Assembly (NCBI GenBank): GCA_025403435.1
Contig: CM046337.1
Location: 4,223,501-4,287,500, forward strand
Direction of reading: 5' to 3'
DNA length: 64,000 nt
DNA from: Artocarpus heterophyllus
Lineage: Eukaryota; Streptophyta; Magnoliopsida; Rosales; Moraceae
Below the pieces are notes generated by a model. That model worked only from the letters and a program-made list of their open reading frames with translations, did no database searches and had not been told where the DNA came from. Shown one piece after another: positions 12,036 through 24,132 of this stretch. Within the stretch, counting starts at the first letter, position 1, and every line of letters begins with the position of its first letter. Made by a program: the position numbers and the translations under genes.

Positions 12036-15000
12036 ATGTCTAATCCAATCATCATCATTCTCTCAACTGAAAAATTAACCGGAGATAATTTTGTCAAGTG
12101 GAAGAGTAACATAAACATTGTACTAATTTGCGAAAGTTACAAGTTTGTCCTGACGGAGGAATGTCCTCCAGAGCCTGCTGCCAATGCTCCTCGTAATGTA
12201 CGGGAAGCATGTGATCGTTGGATTCAGGCAAACAACAAGGCCCGCTGTTTTCTTTTGGCTGGTATGTCTGACGTGCTTAGGATGAAGCACGAAAGCATGG
12301 AGACCGCTTATGAGATAATGCAGTCTCTGCAAGACATGTTTGGTAAACCTTCTGAAAATGCTCGCCACGAAGCCGTTAAGGCAGTAATGAATGCAAAAAT
12401 GAAGGCAGGGATTTTGGTCAAAGAACATGTTCTCAACATGGTTAACTATCTCCATGAGGCCGAGGTCAACGGGGCTATGATAGATGAAGCCACACAGGTG
12501 GGGATGATTTTAGAAACCCTCTCCCCTGCGTTCCTTCAATTCAAAAGCAACTATTTCATGAACAAGCTGAAATATAACATGACTGAGTTGCTTAATGAGC
12601 TTTAAACCTTCGAGTCTATTTCGAAAGAAAAGACTAAAGAAGCTGAGGCAAATGTTACAGAAGCTCAACCCTCCTCTTCTGCCCAAAAGAATAAGAAGAG
12701 GAAGGGGACTGAAGGAAGTGGTAAGTCTAAGAATGGAGGGCAACCTAAGAATAACAAAAGCTACAACAACAAAAAGAGCTCCAACCAAAAGAAGCCTAAA
12801 GGAAAATGTTTCCACTGCGACGTAGTTGGGCACTGGAAGAGAAACTGCAAGAAGTATCTTCAGGAGCTCAAAGAAAAGAAGAACAACGGTAAATCAGATT
12901 TACTCGTTTTAGAAGCTTGTTTAGTTGAAGATGATACTTCACCTTGGATAATTGATTCAGGGGCAACTAACCATGTTTGTTCTTCTTTGCAGATGCTTAG
13001 TTCTTCAAGGGAGCTTGCCGACGGGGAACAAACGATGAGAGTGGGAACGAGAGAGGTTGTTTCGACAAGAGCAGTGGGAGTTGTTAAACTTTATTTTAGA
13101 AATAAGTTTTTAATTTTAGACAATGTTTATTACATTCCTTGTTTTCATAAAAATTTGATTTCTGTTTCCAGGTTGTTTGAACAAATGTTTAATGTTTCTT
13201 TTAATAATAATTATGTTAATATTTCTAGAAATGGTTTGGATATTTGTTCTGCGCATCTAGAAAATGGGCTTTACACCTTAAGGCCCAACGAAAAAGCACT
13301 GCTCGATACCGAAATGTTCAAAGTTGAACAACCTAAACCCAAGAAGCAAAAGATTTCTTCTAATAATGAAACATACCTATGGCACCTTAGATTAGGTCAC
13401 GTCAACCTTGACAGAATTAACAGACTGGTAAAGGAAGGTCCTTTAAAAGAGCTAAAAGTTAGTTTTCTACCAGTTTGTGAATCTTGTCTTGAAGGTAAAA
13501 TGACTAAGAGGCCTTTCTCTGCAAAAGGCAAAAGGGCCAAGGAACCACTTCAGCTAATACATTCAGACGTCTGTGGTCTAATGAATTTACAAGCCCGTGG
13601 TGGTTACGAATATTTCGTCACATTTATTGACAATTATTCAAGGTATGGTTACATATACCTAATGCAAAGGAAATTTGAAACTTTTGGAAAGTTCAAAGAA
13701 TTCCAAGTGGAAGCTGAAAAGCAATTAGGAAAGACGGTGAAGAGTCTTCGATCTGATCGAGAAGGAGAATACCTTGATACTGAATTCAATGACTATATGA
13801 CAGAGCATGGTATTCTATCACAACTCACCGCACCTAGAACACCACAACAAAATGGTGTTGCAAAGAGAAGAAATAGAACGTTGCTTGATATGATGAGATC
13901 CATGCTCAGCTACTCATCATTACCTACTTCATTTTGGGGATATGCACTACAAACTGCAGTATATCTTCTAAACATAGTTCCATCTAAGTCTATTTCAAAA
14001 ACACCTTTAGAGTTATGGAATGGTCGCAAACCTAGTATGCGACATATCCGTATATGGGGGTGTCCAGCACATGTGCTGAAAGGTAAGACTGGGAAGTTGG
14101 AACCACGTTCTGAAGTATGCTTATTTGTGGGATACCCAAAGGGAACGAGGGGAGGTTTGTTTTATAGTCCACAAGATAAGAAAGTATTTGTATCGACAAA
14201 TGCCACTTTTCTCGAGAATGATTATATGACAAACTATAAACCTCGTAGCAAAATTGTACTTAAAGAGTTATTTTCTAATCAGATCAGACCGCAACCGACA
14301 ACTGTTGTCGAAGGACAAAATGAGGAGACCGCATCTTCCTATCAAAATGTCATACCACCTCGACGTAGTGGGAGGGTTGTGAGACCACCTGCTCGCTACA
14401 GGGAACTTGGAGAAACAAATGTTGCTATATCTGATAATGGTGAAGATGATCCATTGACATATCGTAATGCAATGGAAGTTTCTGAGAAGGAAAAATGGCT
14501 GGAGGCTATGAACCTTGAAATGGAGTCCATGTACTCCAATTCAGTCTGGAATCTTGTAGACCTACCTGAAGGGATAAAACCCATAGGGTGCAAATGGATT
14601 TACAAGAAGAAAAGAGGAGTGGATGGGAAAGTTCAGACTTTCAAAGCTAGGCTTGTGGCAAAGAGTTATACCCAAAAGGAGGGAGTTGACTATGAAGAAA
14701 CTTTCTCGCCTGTAGCTATGCTTAAATCCATTCGGATTCTTTTATCCATTGCTGCTTGTCTTGATTATAAGATACGGCAAATGGATGTCAATACTGCCTT
14801 TTTGAATGGCTATCTTGAGGAAAACATCTATATGGTGCAACCAGAAGGGTTTGTAGTCAAAGATCGAGAGCAAAAAGTTTACAAATTGCAGAGGTCCATC
14901 TATGGACTCAAGCAAGCTTCAAGATCTTGGAACTTGAGATTTGATGAAGCGATCAAATCTTATGGTTTCGATCAAAATATTGATGAATCTTGTGTTTACA

Positions 15001-16025
15001 AGTACATCAAAGATAAGAATGTGGTCTTCTTGGTTCTTTATGTAGATGATATCCTACTCATTGGGAATGATGTAGGCGTATTATCTGATGTAAAGAAATG
15101 GCTCGCCAACAATTTCCAAATGAAAGATTTAGGATAAGCAAGTTATGTTCTTGGAATCCAACTCATAAGAGATCGCAATAACAAACTGTTGGCGCTGTCT
15201 CAGGCATCGTATATCGATAAGGTGCTTATCAGATTTTCGATGCAAAACTCCAAGAAAGGTAATTTGCCTACACGACATGGAGTTTATCTTTCAAAAGAGC
15301 AGTGTCCTAAGACACCTCAAGAGGAAGAAAATATGAGACGAGTACCCTATGCATCTGCAGTAGGAAGTCTAATGTATGCCATGTTGTGTACAAGACTTGA
15401 CATTTGCTATACGGTGGGTATAGTCAGTCGGTATCAATCCAACCCAGGATTAGATCATTGGGTAGCGGTTAAACATATTCTCAAGTATCTTAGGAGAACG
15501 AGAAACTATATGCTAGTTTATTCTGGTGAGAATTTGATTCCCATTGGATACACTGATTCTGATTTTCAATCAGACAAAGACACACGTAAATCTACGTCTG
15601 GATCAGTGTTTATTTTTGGTGGTGGAGCCATAGTTTGGAGAAGCATCAAACAATCTTGCATTGCTGATTCAACTATGGAAGCAAAATATGTGGCTGCTTG
15701 TGAAGCAGCTAAAGAAGCTGTTTGGCTCCGTAAGTTCTTAAATGATTTAGAAATAGTTCCAGGCATGGATAAACCACTCACACTGTATTGTGACAACAGT
15801 GGTACAGTGGCAAATTCAAGAGAACCTAGAAGCCACAAAAAAGGAAAGCATATAGAAAGAAAATATCATTTGATTAGAGAGATAGTGCATCGAGGCGATG
15901 TGGAAGTTGTGAAGATAGCGTCGGAAAACAACCTTGCCGACCCTTTCACCAAGACGTTACCTGCAAAGAGCTTTGAGGAACACTTGGAAGGCTTAGGCCT
16001 TAGAGACATGTCTCACCTGCTTTAG
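12036..16025 (+). pseudogene. copia-1 gag-pol polyprotein with two nonsense codons
   Basis: One frame of 1,330 codons starts at MSNPII (12036), reads through the Gag domain, and has a CCHC zinc knuckle [14 protein letters not shown] at residues 258-271. Then follow the aspartic protease IDSGAT (Asp 307), the GAG-pre-integrase HLRLGH, and integrase with a DDE-type core (SDREGEY where SDRGGEY is usual) and [14 protein letters not shown]. Reverse transcriptase has YVDD at residue 1002, and RNase H has TMEAKYVA. Only two lesions interrupt it: TAA at 12603 (after LLNEL) and TAA at 15135 (after MKDLG). No frameshift is seen. The product would be a cytoplasmic virus-like-particle polyprotein, and the stops would truncate it early in Gag. 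The family call is certain. Confidence 0.95.
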
Positions 16026-16039
16026 GGCAAGTGGGAGAT
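16026..16039 (+). other. Polypurine tract of copia-1
   Basis: GGCAAGTGGGAGAT sits directly before the 3' LTR and right after the gag-pol stop. It would prime plus-strand DNA synthesis. Confidence 0.85.
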
Positions 16040-17384
16040 TGTTGGGTTTGGTGCCATAAAAGCTGTGACATTGTACATATTGTTAATAAATAAATAAGAT
16101 GACATTTATTATTATTTTGGTTGATTATATGTATTATGAATATATTTATAAACATCAAGAAAATTCTATGATTATTTATGTGGCTATAAATTTAGCATAT
16201 AAGTGTTATTTACTTAGGGATAAAATTTATAGATAATAATCTAAATAGTCCGTAATAATTAATTAAAGTTTAGGATCTTTAATTAAAAATTACAAGTACG
16301 GTCCAATCTCATCTAAAATGAAATAGTCATTATCCGGAGTATTAATGTAGAGACATTGGATTAGAGGTACTTTATATAATGAGATTATATAGGACTGGAC
16401 CAGATAAATTATGAATCTCTAATAATCATCCATTACAAATAGAGTATTCAAATTTATCACTACGATGATCATATATTTGACAGTCTTAATCTTGAGTATT
16501 TATTAGACTCCTATTTATTACATTATGTTTTTTGACTTGCATGGTGAGATTTGTCTAAGCACAGATTATAACTTAGCATATTGGACACATAAAGTAATAA
16601 ATGGCTGGGAATAATATTATACAGATATGGAATCTATTCCTTCCCTATGGAAGTTAGAAAAATAGTTCTCTTGAGTGATAATTCAATGTTTGAACAATAG
16701 AGCGCTCGTTCATAATAAGATTATGAATTAATTGTTCATTAGAGAATTATTGGAACTCAAGGATAAAGATGTAATAAGAGAGGTGAACGGAAATTGAACC
16801 TAGCTCTTATTATAAACTATTTATGGAGGACTGACTTATATGTAATGATTATATCAATGGACTACTCGTTAATTTTCTTTGAGTAATTTTACTATAATCT
16901 CAAGAGTTCAGTTTCAAGTTTTTAGTGGAGTAACACTGAAACTAATAAATTTGGCACATTAATTAAAGAGTTTGATTAAATGTCAAATTTATTGGAGCTT
17001 GGGTTATAGGTCCATAGGTCCCCAATACCACATCTGTAACACTATATTGGATTTTTGCATAGAATGAATTATACATGTTTAATTCAGAATTTTTGAATTC
17101 TGAATTAATTTTTCACACTTGAATTATTAACGTGACACAGAAAAATGTTCTCTGTGACACATAATGCAATGTGATAAATGTTATCACATTTAACTGAGCA
17201 TTAGTTAATTAATTGATTATTATTAAAATCTATTCTTAAATAAATGTGATTTATTTTTGAATTGAGATTTATATATATATATATGGTTTTGAACCAAACC
17301 TTTTTATATATATATATAAGATTTTATAATATATTAATATAATATTATAAAAAAAAAAGGTGCAGGCATGAACCTTTCACGTTT

Positions 17385-17420
<36 letters not shown>

Positions 17421-17953
17421 GAATCACATGTTGTGATTCGGTCAAAGTCAAAAAAAAAAAAAACTTTATGTAAACTTACGAATAAAGATTCGGGAAACAA
17501 CGAAAGAAGAAAACGGAAAAGAAAAGAGGAAAAAGGAAAGGAAAAGAAAAAGGAAAGAAGAAATTACTAATGGCTCAGTTATAAAAAGGGAGAGATAACA
17601 GTTATCTCAGTAATTTTTATTCACATAATTTTTAGAGAGAAAAACTGAGAGTTCTTCTTTAAAGAAAAAGGTCTGCTATCTCATGTGTTGAGTACATAGC
17701 GGATTCAGAAAAGTGCGAGGAAAATTTATTCTTGCAGTTTGACGCCCACTCGTCTTTCCATTGATGTGGAGGCCTGGTTTGGAAGATCGTGGTGTCAAAG
17801 AGGAAAGCAAGGATACCCTGATAGTCTTCAAAAGGTTAGTAAAAATTCTGAAAGCTTTCTGTAATATCTATTCCCGATGAACAAAGTTTTCAGAAAATTT
17901 TTGTTTGTCAACGATCCGTTCCTTTCGCTGCGTTTCATGTTTTAATTCCAACA
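16040..17953 (+). repeat. 3' LTR of copia-1
   Basis: TGTTGGG to CCAACA, 1,914 bp, nearly identical to the 5' LTR except for point changes, a longer (TA)n at about 17391 and small indels. TATAAAAAG at 17580-17588 mirrors the 5' copy. The last base abuts TSD TGGCG at 17954-17958 inside the AP2/ERF pseudogene. Confidence 0.93.
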
Positions 17954-18461
17954 TGGCGGAGATTCGGGAGCCCGACCGCGGGGCCCGCCTGTGGCTCGGC
18001 ACTTTCAACACGTCCCCGGAGGCGGCCCTCGCCTAAGACGACGCCGCCAGGAAGCTCTACGGCCCCCGCGCCAAGCTCAACCTCCACGACCACGTCCCGG
18101 TCGACCGGCCCGTCCCGCCAAATAATAATTCCTCCTCCTCCTCCGCGGCGGCGGCGTCCCAAGACGCCAGCTCCAGCCTGCAGCCGCTAATTATGGATAA
18201 TAAGGAGGATGATAATAATAATTGTGATGATAACGTGGCGGCTTTTGGTTGGCCTGAGGTTGGTCAGGTAGGGGGTGAAGATTTTGATGAGATGAATGGC
18301 AGTGTTGGAGATCTGTTTGGTACGGGAGAGGATGGCTTCCCACCTCCTTGGAGCTTGTGATGTTGATTCTGCTGCCGTCAGTAATTTCTTGTGTGCAAGT
18401 TACAATGTTGGCTTTTGCTTTTGCATGTCGTGGCTATTTTTTTTTTTTCTTTATTTTAGTC

Positions 18462-21400
18462 ATTGGTCTGATTTCTTTGAACTTATCAAGAAACAATTTA
18501 ACTGGACTGATTCCTCATCCAAAGATTGGTCAGCTGAAATTGCTACATTTTCTTGATCTATCAAACAATAAGCTCTCTGGCAGAATTCCTTCCAGCCTCT
18601 CTCAAGTAGATCGACTTGGTCTATTGCACTTTTCAAACAACGATTTGTCAGGCAAAATTCCAACAAGCACTCAACTACAGAACCGTGATTTTTCTTCCTA
18701 CACGGGGAATCAAACACTATGTGGAGCCCCACTTCCGAAGAAGTGTCCTGGAGATGAAGATCTGTAACACCCGTAGTTTTAACGGGCATGATTTTGTAAA
18801 ATTTAATGAATAAAATGTGACTATTTAAAATTACTAAGTTGTTTATGATCATTAAAAAAAAAAATACCACTTTAGTATTTTCTTACCAAGTCTTCCTAAG
18901 AAACATTCAAAATTTACCAACACTTACTTCTACCAATCTTGTCTCCCTAAATTATTGCTCAATTATATAGCCTTCTTCGCATTTTGCTAAAGGTATCCGA
19001 AGGGGACATTGAATTATTTTCCCTCAATTCATAGAAGACATGGAGATATTTTCTCAACCACCTCTTTAATTATTTCCTTATCTTCTTCTATAATTCACTC
19101 CAATTGTCCCCTCAATTATGTTGGCATGATTTGCTAAAAGTCTTCATGGGAGACAAGATGATATTTTCCTTTAAAACTCTTTTGTTTCTTCTTACAACTT
19201 TCCCCCGTAAACATCCCATTCCTCTTAAGCATTTTGATATCTTTTTATTTAACTATCACCACCTTCTTCTCTAGTTCTCATTCTCTCCCTTTCTCACTTC
19301 AAATTTCTAACTAAAGACATAGAGCACAAAGCTCTCTTTGTGGCCAAGACAATTATAATTCCCAACCATGATCGAGGCGGTTTTAGAGTTAATTCAAGCT
19401 TGATTGTTAACTCGAACTTTGGTGCTTTTCAAAGAAGTTTTGAGGTAGGTTTTCTTTAATCTAAACTTAGTTTTTAGTATGTATTTTCTCCATGTTTAAT
19501 GCATAATTTTCGTGTTCAAAATTCATGCAAATTTCTAGTTATGTTAACATGCATCCTTAAACATTTATGAACAAAAACTTGAGTCTTGAGTTACAACCCA
19601 CAACCAACTTTTATTTTGGTTTGATGACAATGTTAGAAACATGTTAGGAATGTTTAAAACCGGTTTCCATAACTTTAAGATTGATGTTCTAATGTTTTGA
19701 GCTTAAAGAGCAAATTTAAGCATGTTTTCATCATTATTTACAAGAAAGGCTAGAGATATAATTTGATAATGATTTTGGTATAAAACTCATGAGAATATGT
19801 TTATTGTGATTATATAATGCATGTTGCATATTTTGGAATGGTTTTGAGATTTTAAACAAGTATAATATGCTTTAAGTTAAAGAAAAATTTGGCATCCCAT
19901 AAACTTTATAATACCTCTATGGGCAGTAGCTATTTCTTAAAATTCTAGAGTTAAATGAAAATGAATTTTGTAAATTGGTTTGCATATTTAAAAAGTAGAC
20001 ATCCTAAGCTTTCCAATGAGCTATCATGAGCCTAAATCGGAGTTGTATTTTAATTTCTATGAATTTTTCAATTTTCGGATTAGAAATTAGTAAACCTGCC
20101 AGTGGTAATAAACCACCCGTCTATCTTAAGTAAACCACCTGTTAACCCGTGTGTTAATTGTAGATAGTGAACCCGCCTTTTTACAAAAGTATACCACCAA
20201 GTTGCCATGGTATACTAGCTGTTAACTTGAACCAAAAACCCAACTTTGCTCACCTTCTAGTCTCTTAATGTCTTACAACCTTTCCAATACTATCCTAAAT
20301 GATTTATGAATTCTTATTAGAGACTAAAACATAAAAATTGCTTGTATGTATTTTATATTGCGTTTAAGATAAAAATTGTTTACTTGGTATTTAAAGAACA
20401 ATTGCATAAAAATACTTTAATGGCACTAGTAGACGGGTTTACACATAATTCACTTATGAATGTGATTATACGTTGTGCTTTAGTTTTAATTGTCCTTATG
20501 CATGCCTTAGGGTCAAGGATGTGTGGAGCTAACGTTAATTAATTCCGAGAATAAAAGTTTGTTGTTAAGCTTTGAAGGTAGGGATTCTATTACTCATCTT
20601 TTGTGAGGTTTTTGGTAAATTAAATTTGATTGTTTTATGTTGTAAAATATGTATATTGTATAGCGATAAATATAATGATTTGACATATGTTATAAATTGA
20701 GAAACATGGTTAGGAAATTGACTCTATAAATATAAATTGAATACAAAGGAATAGTGAGATGTAAAAAGGGTGACGGTTACGTCCTTGGGCACGAATACCC
20801 TAAAAGGAAAAATAGGGGGAAGGTGATGACGCTTCCTTGGGTTGAAAGTCCCAGAACACACTGTACAGGAATCGATTTGGTGAGGACTCGGGGCTTGATG
20901 TCCCCTCACCGGAACACCCTTGAAATGTTTATAGGGTGATCAAGTACGCCCATTTGGGTTTCGATGAGTTGAGTGATACTCTATTTAACATGGATACCTA
21001 AGAACAATGATGATTGGTAATATTTGTGTAAATGTGTAATTATGAAACTTGGTAATGATTAACTATGATATCCACAAGATGTGATCATAATAAACCTCAT
21101 AATCTGAAATATGATGTAACCTACTAACCATGCAGTTTTTAATGTGGTAATGGATAAACCATAAGGTGAGTCATGATTTCCCTACTGGGCATGTCGATGC
21201 TCATCCCTATCATATCTTCATATCTCAGGTGGAACTCAGTGCAACATATCTGAAGAGGAATAGGCGAAAACAATCCTGCTGTTTTCGTGTTAGAAGACCT
21301 TGTTTATTTGTAACTTATCTACAACATGTAAGAGTTGTATTATTTTGTTTCATGACTGTGTTAAGTTATTTGGGAATTGTACTATGGTGATGATGACTGT

Positions 21401-21830
21401 AATTATATATATTTGGTGCTACACTAAAAACTGTGGTTTGTATTTAAAACGTTTATTTTTATTTTTCTTGTTGTTTAAAGACCCATGGGCATTGTTTAAT
21501 TGATTTAAATAATTTAAAATTTAAAATTATTTTTATTTATTTAAAACTGTTAACCCCCACATAGAGGTGTTACAAGATCCAACAGATGATCCTAAAGCTA
21601 AAGATCAAGATCATTCAACTCCACACCAACAAGATGGGTTCATAACCCGTGGATTTTTCGTTAGTATCGGCCTTGGTTTTGTAGTTGGCTTTTGTGGGGT
21701 TTGTGGTTCACTGATCTTCAACAAGTCTTGGAGATATGGATACTTCAAGCTCTTGAATGACGTCGGGGACAAGATTTATGTGATGGCAGCCGTCCAGAAG
21801 GCAAAATTTCAGCGGTTGATAGGAGGCTAA
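18462..21830 (+). pseudogene. Receptor-like protein (RLP) 3' fragment, split by a gypsy-type solo LTR
   Basis: RLPs are plasma-membrane leucine-rich-repeat proteins without a kinase, many of them immune receptors. The frame 18462-18762 carries the last LRRs (LNLSRNNLTG, LDLSNNKLSGRIPSSLS, FSNNDLSGKIP) and the C-terminal cap NQTLCGAPLPKKC followed by GDED. It is cut by the 2.8-kb LTR. Skipping the LTR and one AGATC copy restores the frame exactly, into an acidic juxtamembrane segment, the transmembrane helix GFFVSIGLGFVVGFCGVCGS and a short cytosolic tail ending RLIGG at 21830. The extracellular N-terminus is missing. The fragment starts about 100 bp after the AP2/ERF stop, just past an intron-like pyrimidine tract and AG, so it was already truncated by rearrangement. 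Family certain. Confidence 0.9.
18763..21574 (+). mobile_element. Solo LTR of a probable Ty3/gypsy element, 2,812 bp
   Basis: It begins TGTAACACC and ends GGTGTTACA (perfect 9-bp inverted ends, TG...CA) and is bounded by AGATC at 18758-18762 and 21575-21579. No gag or pol frame, primer site or second LTR is present, so it is a solo LTR left by LTR-LTR recombination. TGTAACACC ends and LTRs of this length are common in gypsy chromoviruses; that lineage is inference. Orientation cannot be proved without the interior. Confidence 0.85.
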
Positions 21831-22740
21831 CTGTAAGGTACTTTCTTTTACAATTCCATTTATTATTTAGTCCTAACAATCAATGTCACACGATTCCAAG
21901 TCTTACGCTTAACCATTTTATTGGACATACGTGACAAGTGAACTGGTTTTCATTAAGTTAACGCTATTACTAAAAGAAAATTGTACCTTACCAATTGGAA
22001 AAAAAAAGAGAGTATAATTTTGTCTGAAATAGTCACTTGGTCCCCTTCCTAAAATGATCACTTGGTCGTAGGGTGAGATGGTAATTCAATTGTTATTAAA
22101 TATTTCTTGTATTATTGTTGTAGATGTCTAATTTTAATATTTCAAAGTTAATTGGATTATTTCATGTTTTTGTTAGGGGCTTGCACAGACAGAGGCACAG
22201 AGTGAAGCTTTCGGTTGCTACCTACAAGTAGTGTGTTTGTGTGCACGTTTTTCCCTTTTTTTTTATTTTAATTTTTACGATGAGTGTGATGTTTGTTTTT
22301 TCTTTTTGGTGAGTTATGTAATGTTTGGAGCTATATATTAGTGTGGTGTGCCTGTGTTTATATGCTTTCTCAGTTTCTTGAAGAGAACAAATAATATGAA
22401 CTTTTCATGATCTGTGGTGTTATATAGATACCTGAAATTTGGATTTAGGAGTTATTTTGACTGCATTTGATTTCTTTTATCCGTAATTAATGTCAACAAA
22501 AATGGAACATGAATGATAATAAGAGAGAGAAATTATTTAGTGGACACGTAATAGCACCTAATTTACTTCTAGTGCGATGACATGGGATGTCCGCTCTGTG
22601 TATGAAACGGGAAGCGACACCTTATTGAACTAAAACGACAAAACATTTTTGCAAAGTAAAAACGTCAAAACGTTTGCTATACGAAGAAAAGGCATGTCGT
22701 TTCTTTTAGAGGACATGTTAAGAAGACATTTCTCATCTTT
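21831..22740. other. Gene-free stretch after the RLP fragment
   Basis: It holds the RLP 3' flank. At 22630-22710 it holds sequence rich in AACGAC/GTCGTTT half-sites, the same motif that forms a palindrome array at 49.2 kb. No open frame or RNA gene is recognisable. Confidence 0.5.
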
Positions 22741-22744
22741 CCGA

Positions 22745-23750
22745 ACCTACCATCGGCCTTTTACTAGATTGAAAGTGATGACGCATCTGAGAAATTCAGC
22801 AAAGGGCTGAGAGTGTAATAATTGCCGTCAAACTTCTTCATTTGTTTGGATTGACTACCTTTGTCGCTGTACTTCAGAGCTCCTCCTGACTGTGAACTCT
22901 TTTGATGACAATCTGATCTGTCAGCATTTCTTCTTGGTCCTTTCCGAGTATTTTGTTTGGCTTTGTCTTTGCCTTTACCACTGAAGAGCGCTTCTTTCTC
23001 ACTTTTCAGTCTTGACCAACAAGCAAGTTTTCAAACTCAACAAATGATGGTGGAGTAGGCAAACCTTGTACAGCAGTAACAAAGCCTCTATACTCTAGTC
23101 TCAATCCATAAATGATTATTCTTTTCATTATGGGTTCTTTAATGTGGGCCGTATGATCAAGTTTTGAAATTTCACGACATAATGACTTTATTTTTGTAGA
23201 GTATTGATTGAAGGTCAAATCTCTCTTTTGTATGGATGATAACTCATTCTCCAAAAGTTATAGTCTTGTATCATTCTTCCATGCTTCTTTAGGTGTTTTG
23301 GCGCCTCAAATGTGTTCCAATATTTCTTCTCCAATTGTGGTCTTTAAAGCAAACATCACTTTGCCTGCTTTAATATTCCATTTACGCAGAGTACCGTTAG
23401 TGTCTTTTGTCATCGGTTGTATAACTTCTCTACCGCCGATAACTTTCCATAGATCTTGCCCTTGCATGTATGATATCGCACATATCGTCCATTTGTGGTA
23501 GTTTTAGTTGTTGAATTTCTTTATTCCTCCAATTACTTGAAGATCACCCATTGTATTGGCAGTACCTCAATAATACCAAACAAGCTCTGTCCTAGAAAAC
23601 AAGCTTGTAGAGTTCCAAACTCCTCACGACACAAAGAAACTCGATATAACTCTCAAGAAAACTTTTCTAATGTGAAAGATCAGTTAAAGCTACATCCACA
23701 TAGCATCCTTAGAAATTCAAAAAAGTTCACAACTTAGCTCTGGTATCATT
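22745..23750 (-). pseudogene. Decayed Ty1/copia gag (copia-3)
   Basis: Reading leftward from about 23500, the segments KVMFALKTTIGEEILEHI, AKTPKEAW, LLENELSSIQKRDLTFNQY and LCREISKLD through GLRLEYRGFVTAVQGLPTPPS and FEFENLL-like sequence form a copia Gag (UBN2/Retrotran_gag type). Several stops and frame changes break it; the best open piece is 23006-23254. Basic linker sequence follows to about 22760 and no protease or pol is found. The element is truncated on its 3' side. Confidence 0.8.
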
Positions 23751-24131
23751 TGTTAAACAGAATACTATTGGAGAGATAATATAACTACTATTTTATTATA
23801 GTAGTAAATACATTAAGACCGTTTAAAGAAAGAATTACAATAGTTAAAATTTAACACTCTTTATCACACTCTATAGACAACTTCTAAAACACTTACAAGA
23901 CTACTTTTTGAAGAATATTTTTTATTGTTCTCCTACTTCTTCTTGACGACAGACAAAGCAAATAAGAGTGGCATTTATAGTATAAGCAAGCCAACTAGAA
24001 GCACACGAATATTAAAAGCTATTTTATCAATAGCCTTACACATAGCCTACAATCATTTAATATTATAGTTAGAAGCTTCTTCACGTTGGACTTATGGGTT
24101 TAAGAGCTTATGGGCTGGTAACGACACTTCA
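23751..24131 (-). repeat. LTR remnant of copia-3
   Basis: TGTTAAACAG at 23751 is the inner end of the LTR next to gag. Between them lies GATACCAGAGC on the minus strand, resembling a primer-site region. The outer border is placed near 24131, where RLP coding sequence resumes; its exact base is uncertain. No second LTR is visible. Confidence 0.5.
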
Positions 24132-24132
24132 C

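Larger units (their letters stand above)
8514..17953 (+). mobile_element. Complete Ty1/copia LTR retrotransposon (copia-1), 9,440 bp
   Basis: The element has two direct LTRs of about 1.9 kb, a TGGTATCAGAGC primer site, a leader of about 1.6 kb, one gag-pol frame, a polypurine tract, and a TGGCG target duplication. The order protease, integrase, reverse transcriptase, RNase H defines Ty1/copia. LTRs of 1.9 kb are long for this superfamily. The LTRs differ at scattered bases and a few microsatellite lengths, so the insertion is fairly young but not new. Two nonsense codons in gag-pol make this copy non-autonomous today. Confidence 0.95.
8370..18360 (+). pseudogene. DREB2-type AP2/ERF transcription factor pseudogene, split by a copia element
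   Basis: DREB2 factors bind dehydration-responsive elements in drought- and heat-induced promoters. The reading frame runs from ATG 8370 to 8513, is cut by the copia insertion, and resumes at 17959 to the stop at 18358-18360. The 5' part has the basic KRRMKG stretch, GPENEEC, then the AP2 start GVRQRTWGK. The 3' part continues EIREPDRGARLWLGTF and AARKLYGPRAKLNLH, then an Asn/Ser/Ala-rich and an acidic C-terminus ending PPWSL, as in DREB2-clade activators. Three in-frame nonsense codons are present: TGA 8445 (where Gly is usual in the family), TGA 8505 (for the AP2 Trp) and TAA 18034 (for Tyr). The 5-bp duplication TGGCG at both junctions lies within the AP2 codons. Length and frame are otherwise preserved, so inactivation is fairly recent. 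The DREB2-clade assignment is strong; the exact orthologue is unknown. Confidence 0.9.

Noticed and set aside
12510..12833. Minus-strand 107-codon frame in copia-1
   Set aside because: Shadow of the Lys-rich gag linker.
18763..21574. Large intron of the RLP gene
   Set aside because: The TGTAACACC/GGTGTTACA ends and the AGATC duplication show an LTR; the termini are not GT...AG.
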